In this document: positions 52,622 through 59,125 of the stretch, piece after piece
Position numbering within the stretch: position 1 is the first letter of the stretch
Layout: each line of letters opens with the position of its first letter
NCBI GenBank assembly: GCA_024641335.1
Contig: JAHEDG010000002.1
Coordinates: 58,791-117,915 of the forward strand
Length of the DNA stretch: 59,125 nt
Direction: 5' to 3'
Origin: Candidatus Zixiibacteriota bacterium
GTDB taxonomy: Bacteria; Zixibacteria; MSB-5A5; UBA10806
Translations under genes and position numbers: made by a program
Notes under the pieces: generated by a model
Told to the model about the DNA's origin: nothing
The model's database searches: none
The model's input: only the letters and a program-made list of their open reading frames with translations

Positions 52622-55600
52622 TTAATCTCTGTAGATTCCTGTTACCCAGTAGTCCCTGGGGTAAATTTCGTACAGTTTGGCGTTCCCTTCGACATCGTCG
52701 AGGTATTCCTGGTACGATTGAAACTGTTTTTCAGGGCCGATGATAAAGTATATCGCCCCGTCTACAAGATCGCCGCGAGGGCCGTATCCCGGCAATACTT
52801 CGCCATAGACCGATTCCATAATATTATGGAGTTTATCGTAGAGTCCCTTATCAGCGCGGTGATCGAGTATCCCTTGTCTGAAAGCGCCGACAACTTCGGG
52901 AGTGAGTCCGTCTGATAGGTCAGCGGCCATGGCTTCCCCTCTTTGTTCATATCGTCCGCCGGCGCGATTGGCCAGGAACGCCTGGGCAACCGCGTAATCA
53001 GAAAGGGTCGGATCGTATGGAGCGTTTTTTAGTTCATTGACCACAAACTGCATGGTTTGAGCCAGATCGGGGCATCGTTCGGCGTAATATATCAGCATGC
53101 CGTCCGCTTCGCTGCTGCGCAGACCGTTGGAATATGCCAGTCCGGCACCCCATGTTTTCATAAACATGCTATGCGCTCCTCCTCCTCCATAGAGTCTGGC
53201 GGCTAAAAATCTCAAGAGTTTTTCCGGATCGTTGTCGGCAAAGCTGGCGCATTTCGCCCTGTTTATAAACACTCCCAGACGGGTGTTCTCATTGACCAAT
53301 CCCACATAAACCGGCTGAACCGGCCGCGGATTCCTCTGGTTCATCCTGTTGATTATCAGCGGAACGCCCCGGTAAGTATAGTATTTCGACGTCTTACCGC
53401 CGAGTTTCTCTGCCAGGGCGTTGAGTTTCGGTATCAGGGATTTTTGATTGGTGGTGTTGGCGATTAGAAATCCCCTGGCATTATCCTTATTGAAAATCAG
53501 GCCGGTCAGGGATTTCAGGTCATTGAGAGCCTTCCCCGGCGGGACCGCCAGATCGGCGGCCATCTGACCGCAGAGATATTTCCAGTCGTCAGCCAGGGAA
53601 GCGTCGGGAATATCAGCCAGATTCCGTTCGAGATCATCTGCGGCGTCGTTAAGAAGTTTGGCTACTTCACCGGAAAATCCTTCGCCTGTTCGCATGGTAC
53701 TGATCAGTTCGATCAAATGGAGCCTGTCCTGGCTGTTTTGATCCGAGGCCACCCTGTTCATATAGTCAGAGAATTGCGATAATGCCTTCTCTGAACCGGG
53801 ATCCTTGAGCATCCAGCGGAGTCGATGCAGGGCGTGGGTTTCAGTCAGGAAGGAGTTGGCGCAGAGCATTAAAAGATTTTTCTGTTTCCAGTAGGCATTG
53901 GCCGGGTCGTTAACCCAGGCTTCTTCGCTCATCTTCATGGTATTTCTCAGGTTCTTAATGGAAAGGTCGACCGCGTCGCGTATTCTCGGAAGATTCTCCT
54001 CTCTCCAATCCGGAGTGAAAATCAATGTTTCCATCCAATCGACAGCCTTTTCCGTTTCGAGCCGGTCGCTTCCCGATCCTCTTAGTACCAGCTCCACTCT
54101 CTCGGTTCTGTTGTTAACGCTGTAGTAGGCCCTGACCTCGAGAATCTCTTTGCGGATTTCCTCTATCATCTTGTCATAGGCAAGAGGTTTGCCGTCTTTG
54201 ATTACTCCTACTTCAGTCAACAGCGTCGGTAACGCGGAGACATACGGCAAGAGCGACTCAGGGACAGCGTACATATTAAACGCTAATCCGGCGGTAGCGC
54301 TGGTCATGGATTCGAATGTCGAAATCACCAGCGGACCTCTTCCGGAAAGTTTCTCCTGCCGGTAATCGAGCCGGTCGTCAAGGGACATCGGTGGACTTTT
54401 CGCGAATTCCGGCATAGGGATCTTCGCGGCTTCCCGATCGATGACCGAGGTGTTGGCATCGTATTCGCTTTTATATTTCCTGATAGCCTTGTCAGGATCG
54501 GTGATTCCGTATTTTTTCTCCAGTCCTTCGACAAACGTCTTCAACCTCGCATCGCGGTCCCGATCTTCTTCGGCCGCCATTTCGGGATTCGACCTGGTGG
54601 CTACTCCGAACGGTTCGATTCTCAGTAATCCCCATTTTTTTATATATCCGGTCCAGAAATTTACGTTTGTCGAGACAAGCTGTTCGGCAAATCCAAGTTC
54701 GCCGTCCAGAGTAAGCTTCTTGCGGAATCCGTCGACTTTCCGCAGATGCTTAAGATGAGCCATCCACTGCGACCCGGAACCCCTGAATCCGAAGCCTGGA
54801 GGCGAATTCAGGAATTTCCGCAAACCTCGCCGTCTCTGTATGATTTTATTCTTTACCCGGTCATTGAATTCGGTCAGTTCTTCGGAACCGTCAGCGAACC
54901 CGGCGATACGGCTGATTTCCGCCATTATCGCCGATCTGACTGCCGCTATCATTTCGGCCTCGGTGATTTCTCTTTTGACATTATTAAAACCGATATAGAT
55001 CGGATAACCGGGGTAGTTATCAAACCATCCGAACACGCTGTTGGCCCCCAGATCCATTATTCTCGTTTCCGAATCGATGAATTTGCGGTAGAGGTTCGAT
55101 GTCTCTCCGCCGGCCAGATTATCCAGAAATAAATCCAGAAGATATTCCTCGTTGGCATCGAGCGTATTGACCGGCGGCCAGGCGTAAATCATGAGCCCCG
55201 GTTCGTTCGGGTTCTGATTGGGAAATTCGGTCAGGCTGATCTCGCCGGCCGGAGCGGTCACAGGCGGGGGAAGTCTGTCCTCGGCGGTGGCCGGGTCGGC
55301 TCCCCGCCTGACATCCGGTTCGACCTTTTTCAGGATCTTCGAGACTTTTTTCAGGAAATCATCGATCTTCACATCGTCTGGAACCGACACTATAACGCCC
55401 ATATTATTCAGGTGATAATTATCATGGATAAAATTCCTCATATCTTCAGGTGTCATCGAACGAATGGCCTCTGGATAACCGCCCGAAGAGTAGGAGAGAG
55501 GATGATCCGGTCCGTAAAGAAGATGATCCAGACGACGTCCCAGATTGGACCAGGGTCGTTCGAACGACGTGGTCATTTCGTTGTATACGGTTCCCTTTTC

Positions 55601-56155
55601 CTCCAGCTTCAAGGCGCTGTCGACAGGATCGATGGAGTAACCGATATTACAGACCTCCCGGCGGATTTCCTCGTCGGAAAAATTAGGATTTAGTAAAGCG
55701 TCGAGCCTCTTTTCGAGTTGATCGTAGAAAACATCGGTGCCGGCGGTGGTGTTGAAATGATAGCAGGTTTGAAGCTGCATGGTGAAGGCGGAGCTTTCCG
55801 AAAGCGACATATCCTCGAGCGAAGCCACATAACGTCCTTTTGTCCCTTTGCCCAGGAGCAGATGCTCGCAGGTATGAGGCTCGCCCTGATCCGATGGCGG
55901 GAAAGTATTCACCCATATGAACCCCTGGGGAATCGATTGTATCCTCAAAAAATCGAGAACGAATCCGCTGGGAATATGTCTGAACCGGGCTCCCATAGCC
56001 TGTCCCATCTCGTTATCATAGACATTCTCGACCCGAAAGTCCGCGATCTTTTGATTGTCTTTCAGCTTTTCAATCACCTCGCCCCCAAGAGCTTTCTCAT
56101 TTTTTGCCGTTGCCGCGAAAATAATCATCAGCCCAGATAAAATCCATTTCGACAT
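52622..56155 (-). CDS. secreted M16-family zinc peptidase (PreP/M16C-like)
   Basis: A 1177-residue exported peptidase with signal peptide (about 1-25). The inverted zinc motif is HTCEH (H94-x-x-E97-H98), with the downstream metal ligand expected near EEKGTVYNEM. An M16C-associated domain and the catalytically inactive C-terminal pitrilysin half follow (for example GLVNENTRLGVFINRA and ARLYGGGGAHSMF). PreP and insulinase relatives degrade peptides in a closed chamber. It is longer than PreP (~1000). The start ATG at 56155 has AGGAGG seven bases upstream; an in-frame ATG at 56182 would precede that site. Confidence 0.88.
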   Translation of the reverse strand: MSKWILSGLMIIFAATAKNEKALGGEVIEKLKDNQKIADFRVENVYDNEMGQAMGARFRHIPSGFVLDFLRIQSIPQGFIWVNTFPPSDQGEPHTCEHLLLGKGTKGRYVASLEDMSLSESSAFTMQLQTCYHFNTTAGTDVFYDQLEKRLDALLNPNFSDEEIRREVCNIGYSIDPVDSALKLEEKGTVYNEMTTSFERPWSNLGRRLDHLLYGPDHPLSYSSGGYPEAIRSMTPEDMRNFIHDNYHLNNMGVIVSVPDDVKIDDFLKKVSKILKKVEPDVRRGADPATAEDRLPPPVTAPAGEISLTEFPNQNPNEPGLMIYAWPPVNTLDANEEYLLDLFLDNLAGGETSNLYRKFIDSETRIMDLGANSVFGWFDNYPGYPIYIGFNNVKREITEAEMIAAVRSAIMAEISRIAGFADGSEELTEFNDRVKNKIIQRRRGLRKFLNSPPGFGFRGSGSQWMAHLKHLRKVDGFRKKLTLDGELGFAEQLVSTNVNFWTGYIKKWGLLRIEPFGVATRSNPEMAAEEDRDRDARLKTFVEGLEKKYGITDPDKAIRKYKSEYDANTSVIDREAAKIPMPEFAKSPPMSLDDRLDYRQEKLSGRGPLVISTFESMTSATAGLAFNMYAVPESLLPYVSALPTLLTEVGVIKDGKPLAYDKMIEEIRKEILEVRAYYSVNNRTERVELVLRGSGSDRLETEKAVDWMETLIFTPDWREENLPRIRDAVDLSIKNLRNTMKMSEEAWVNDPANAYWKQKNLLMLCANSFLTETHALHRLRWMLKDPGSEKALSQFSDYMNRVASDQNSQDRLHLIELISTMRTGEGFSGEVAKLLNDAADDLERNLADIPDASLADDWKYLCGQMAADLAVPPGKALNDLKSLTGLIFNKDNARGFLIANTTNQKSLIPKLNALAEKLGGKTSKYYTYRGVPLIINRMNQRNPRPVQPVYVGLVNENTRLGVFINRAKCASFADNDPEKLLRFLAARLYGGGGAHSMFMKTWGAGLAYSNGLRSSEADGMLIYYAERCPDLAQTMQFVVNELKNAPYDPTLSDYAVAQAFLANRAGGRYEQRGEAMAADLSDGLTPEVVGAFRQGILDHRADKGLYDKLHNIMESVYGEVLPGYGPRGDLVDGAIYFIIGPEKQFQSYQEYLDDVEGNAKLYEIYPRDYWVTGIYRD

Positions 56156-56438
56156 CTTCCGCCTCCTGATAAAGGTTCTCAAATTAAAAAACGATATCTG
56201 CTTCGGGGGCTTTGCGCAATCTCAAGCGAGACAAAAAGATATTGATCCTGACTGACGGCCCCGGAATCATCCGCTCCTGAAAAGTGAATTTAATATAAAT
56301 CCGAAAGATAATCAAAGCGCATTTGAGGATTTCGCCGATACCACCCTGGCACATAACTGCCTCGCTAATTGCGATACCCTTTTGAAACATCGTAAGGCAT
56401 TATAAATCAGCGGATTAGTGTTGTCTTTCGGTTTGGGA
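56156..56438. other. intergenic upstream of the M16 peptidase, no gene seen
   Basis: Carries the divergent promoters of the peptidase gene and, at its right end, the sigma-54 promoter of motA. No other feature recognised. Confidence 0.4.
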
Positions 56439-56454
56439 TGGCAATGATTTTGCA
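56439..56454 (+). promoter_or_regulatory. sigma-54 promoter of motAB
   Basis: TGGCAATGATTTTGCA matches the -24/-12 consensus (TGGCA and TTGCA) with GG and GC ten bases apart. It gives a leader of about 85 bases before motA. Sigma-54 control is common for flagellar genes. Confidence 0.8.
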
Positions 56455-56549
56455 CATAATTTAACTCTCGCTTTATTTTACTGAAAAGATGACGAAAGAA
56501 TATTTATGGATATGAGATTATCGGAAAAGCTTGGAGAGCGCGGGTAAGT

Positions 56550-57410
56550 ATGCTGATTATTATCGGATTTGTAGTTGTCTTTATTTCGGTTCTCGGCGGA
56601 TTTGTCATGGAAGGCGGTCAGTTGCTGGTGTTATTTCAGCCGGCTGAATTTCTGATTATCGGCGGGGCCATGATAGGTTCCATAGTTGTCGCTCTGCCGT
56701 TCAAAACTCTCCAATTGATGGTTACTCAGATTAAGAGCGCTATGGGGAATCCGCCCAATAAGGATTTCTTCATGAGGATATTGGTAATGCTGTATGAAGT
56801 TTTCCAGATAGCCAGAAAAGACGGTTTGGTAGCCCTGGAAAGTCATATAGAAAATCCCGGCGAAAGCCCGGTATTGAAAAAGTATCCCGAATTCCTTCAG
56901 AATCACCATCTGCTTGATTTCTTCGCCGATACGATGAGGCTTATACAGTCGGGTGTTGTGCCGGCGCATGATCTGGAATCGTTGATAGATACCGATCTTG
57001 ATATTCATCATCAGGAGACTAACAGACCGGCGGCCGCTTTATCCAAGGTCGGCGATTCGCTGCCCGGCCTGGGAATTGTCGCGGCGGTATTGGGAGTGGT
57101 CATAACTATGGGGGCCATCGGCGGTCCTCCGGAAGAGATTGGCCATAAAGTCGGCGCCGCCCTGGTTGGGACATTTTTGGGAATATTGCTTTGCTATGGA
57201 TTCGTTCAGCCGCTGGCTTCCAATATAGAGAATGTCAACGCGCAATGGGCACAGCAGTATACAGTGGTAAAACACGCCCTTATGGGTTTCCATAAGGGAA
57301 TGGCTCCATCCATCGCGGTTGAGTTGGGCAGAAGATCCATATCGGCCGGTATAAGGCCCGGATTTATAGAGCTCGAGGAAGCCTGCCGCCAGAGCCGCGA
57401 AAAAGGATAG
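56550..57410 (+). CDS. motA: flagellar motor stator protein MotA
   Basis: A 286-residue inner-membrane stator subunit with four helices, a large cytoplasmic loop between helices 2 and 3 and the typical PAEFLIIGGAMIGS, FADTMRLIQSG and PGLGIVAAVLGVVITM segments. Together with MotB it forms the ion channel that powers flagellar rotation. It ends 5 bases before motB. The length is standard (~285). Confidence 0.95.
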   Translation: MLIIIGFVVVFISVLGGFVMEGGQLLVLFQPAEFLIIGGAMIGSIVVALPFKTLQLMVTQIKSAMGNPPNKDFFMRILVMLYEVFQIARKDGLVALESHIENPGESPVLKKYPEFLQNHHLLDFFADTMRLIQSGVVPAHDLESLIDTDLDIHHQETNRPAAALSKVGDSLPGLGIVAAVLGVVITMGAIGGPPEEIGHKVGAALVGTFLGILLCYGFVQPLASNIENVNAQWAQQYTVVKHALMGFHKGMAPSIAVELGRRSISAGIRPGFIELEEACRQSREKG

Positions 57411-57415
57411 TATAG

Positions 57416-58285
57416 ATGGAATCCGAAGACCAACAGCAGATTATAATAGTTAAGAAAAGCGGCGGTCATGAAGGGCATCATGGCGGCGCCTGGAAAGTCG
57501 CCTATGCCGATTTTGTCACGGCAATGATGGCTTTCTTTCTGGTTATGTGGCTGGTCAATCAGGATCAGATTATCAAGGATAACGTGGCCGGTTATTTCAA
57601 TGATCCGGTCAATTGGGGGAAAAAGGCGGGCAGCTCCGTTCTCCCGGGAGGAGCGTCCATACTCGAATCGCAGATAGCCCCGCCGCCGAAAAGAACCGAT
57701 TCGGAAAACTCCAGAGACAACCTGCAAAAAACGGGCGGAAAACTCCTGAACGCTTTGGAAGGTATACCCGGTTTCGAAACGGTAAAGGATCATATCAAAA
57801 TCGAGATGACCTCCGAGGGTTTGAGAATACAGCTTATCGAAGCCTCCGGTACAATGGATGATTCATCATATTTCTTCGATCTGGGAAGCTCCAGGCTGTC
57901 GTCGAAAGGAACCATGATACTGTCGGTCATCGCATCGGAACTGGGCAATCTCCACAATAATATTGTTATAGAAGGACATACCGACAGCCGAAAATACTCC
58001 ATGGATAAAAAATATTCCAATTGGGAGCTCTCCGCCGACAGGGCCAACAGCGCCAGAAAACTGATGGAAGAAAAAGGAATCAAAACCGGCCAGATATTCG
58101 AAATACGAGGCTACGCCGATAACTCCCCCATGATCGAAGATAACCCTCTTGACGCCAGAAACCGGCGGATTGCCATAGTGGTAATGACCGAGGATCCGAA
58201 AAAAGAGAGCGACGAGGCTACGCCCATAACCGATGAAAATCCGATTTCTCAGATAATCCCGGTCAAGCATGAGCGTATCAATTAG
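57416..58285 (+). CDS. motB: flagellar motor protein MotB
   Basis: A 289-residue stator protein with the ion-channel helix WKVAYADFVTAMMAFFLVMW (about 23-42, with the essential Asp), preceded by HEGHHGG. The periplasmic peptidoglycan-binding OmpA-like domain (about 140-260) has IVIEGHTDS, NWELSADRANSARKLM and NRRIAIVV. It pairs with MotA. Ribosome site AAGGATAG precedes ATG. Confidence 0.95.
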   Translation: MESEDQQQIIIVKKSGGHEGHHGGAWKVAYADFVTAMMAFFLVMWLVNQDQIIKDNVAGYFNDPVNWGKKAGSSVLPGGASILESQIAPPPKRTDSENSRDNLQKTGGKLLNALEGIPGFETVKDHIKIEMTSEGLRIQLIEASGTMDDSSYFFDLGSSRLSSKGTMILSVIASELGNLHNNIVIEGHTDSRKYSMDKKYSNWELSADRANSARKLMEEKGIKTGQIFEIRGYADNSPMIEDNPLDARNRRIAIVVMTEDPKKESDEATPITDENPISQIIPVKHERIN

Positions 58286-58398
58286 GATCCGCTGACTTCA
58301 CCCTTGATTCATATAATAGCGTTGATCAGTCATTCAACCCCGGCAGTCTCTAAAATACGCGCTAAACTCCACGATCACCCGGGAAAATATTACAGCGA

Positions 58399-58427
58399 TT
58401 GACATTTTCCTATAGATTCCATATATG
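58399..58427 (+). promoter_or_regulatory. sigma-70-type promoter of the arsenite exporter gene
   Basis: TTGACA (58399-58404), a 17-base spacer and TATATG (58422-58427). No ArsR operator could be recognised. Confidence 0.65.
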
Positions 58428-58478
58428 AGGTCAAGACGGTTTTAAGGCGATAGTATCGATTCAAAAAGGAGTTAATAG

Positions 58479-59125
58479 ATGAGCAGCGGCACGGCTAAAA
58501 AGAAATTATCGTTCCTGGATAGATTCCTGACCCTCTGGATTTTCTCAGGCATGGCGGTCGGGATCGCCGCCGGATACCTGATCCCCGGCATGGAGCGCTT
58601 CGTCGGAGGATTTTCCATCGGCACCACCAACGTCCTCATAGCCGCCGGCCTGATACTCATGATGTATCCGCCGTTAGCGCGGGTCAAATACGAGGAGTTG
58701 GGCAGGGTATTCCGCGACTGGCGGGTGCTTCTGCTTTCGTTAGTCCAGAACTGGGTCATCGGCCCGGTTCTGATGTTCATCTTAGCCATAACCCTCCTGC
58801 CGGATCATCCCGATTACATGACCGGCCTGATTCTGATCGGCCTGGCCCGATGTATCGCCATGGTCATCGTCTGGAACCAGTTAGCCGAGGGGGATTCCGA
58901 GTACGCCGCCGGCTTAGTCGCCTTCAACAGCATTTTCCAGGTGCTCTTCTACAGCGTCTACGCCTGGGTCTTCATCACCGTCCTGCCGGAGTGGTTCGGC
59001 ATGAAGGGGATGGCGGTCGAGGTCACTATCGGCCAGATCGCCAAAAGCGTGTTCATCTATTTAGGCATCCCGTTTTTAGCCGGCATGATCACCCGTTACA
59101 CTATGATCAAATGGCGAGGGAAGGA
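58479..59125 (+). CDS. ACR3-family arsenite efflux protein, N-terminal part
   Basis: The gene runs off the right edge after 215 codons. Product: membrane exporter of As(III) with repeated hydrophobic helices. The ACR3 signature [15 protein letters not shown] (about 126-140), with the conserved Cys thought to take part in arsenite binding, and [15 protein letters not shown] are visible. ATG at 58479 lies seven bases after AAAAAGGAG. No arsR or arsC is upstream; further ars genes may lie beyond the window. Confidence 0.93.
   Translation, partial: MSSGTAKKKLSFLDRFLTLWIFSGMAVGIAAGYLIPGMERFVGGFSIGTTNVLIAAGLILMMYPPLARVKYEELGRVFRDWRVLLLSLVQNWVIGPVLMFILAITLLPDHPDYMTGLILIGLARCIAMVIVWNQLAEGDSEYAAGLVAFNSIFQVLFYSVYAWVFITVLPEWFGMKGMAVEVTIGQIAKSVFIYLGIPFLAGMITRYTMIKWRGK

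Overview
The window reads as chromosome of a Gram-negative, didermic bacterium of moderate GC. A protein with a type IX secretion (Por) C-terminal signal, a Sec/lipoprotein-type (clade II) NosZ, many lipoproteins and outer-membrane barrels, and motAB suggest the FCB superphylum, perhaps a Zixibacteria-like lineage. That placement is inference from gene content. Non-ATG starts (TTG, GTG, possibly ATC) are frequent.

Layout. 1-2030: aroA 3' end, two gate-domain membrane proteins, a YraN nuclease and a small membrane protein. 2020-4822: a PpiD/SurA-like periplasmic foldase and a double-receiver response regulator. 5268-17520 (minus strand): one long nitrous-oxide respiration operon. It runs from a GltD-like NAD(P)H oxidoreductase through Rieske protein, cytochrome b, pentaheme cytochrome c, NosZ, a membrane protein and a lipoprotein to NosD, NosF, NosL and NosY. 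A perfect DNR/NnrR-type palindrome precedes it. 17787-22654: tRNA-Glu(CTC), a methyltransferase, a T9SS cargo protein, a heme-motif outer-membrane barrel and a cytochrome-domain lipoprotein. 22895-29350: an archaeal-type GatE, an AT-rich orphan nuclease beside palindromic repeats, a rubredoxin-like protein, a DUF1232-like protein, gltX and tRNA-Gln(CTG).

29604-36469: a divergent chaperone-usher locus with five DUF4402 subunits, a PapD-like chaperone and an usher-like barrel. 36982-40096: a GAF histidine kinase and an NtrC-type sigma-54 activator. 40253-45753: a Rex-like palindrome and a sigma-54 promoter precede a duplicated 4-Cys protein, NuoE-, NuoF- and NuoG-N-like subunits and a GltB-like FMN protein. 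These would form a soluble NAD(H)-linked flavo-iron-sulfur complex. 45917-52547: a methyltransferase, a membrane protein, a cupin, GlnRS and a MoxR/BchI-type ATPase with a VWA partner. 52622-59125: a secreted M16 peptidase, motAB behind a sigma-54 promoter, and the start of an ACR3 arsenite exporter.

How the parts connect. The nos operon carries both electron input (NAD(P)H dehydrogenase-like subunit, Rieske/cytochrome b) and the terminal reductase with its copper-maturation genes. The sigma-54 activator lies between two candidate targets, the DUF4402 gene at 36469 and the NADH operon at 40388. GluRS, GatE, GlnRS and a tRNA-Gln with GlnRS-type identity elements occur within 27 kb, so both the direct and, possibly, an indirect route to Gln-tRNA are represented. 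The best candidates for undescribed biology are the NuoEFG/GltB-like operon with its 4-Cys protein and the DUF4402 chaperone-usher locus.
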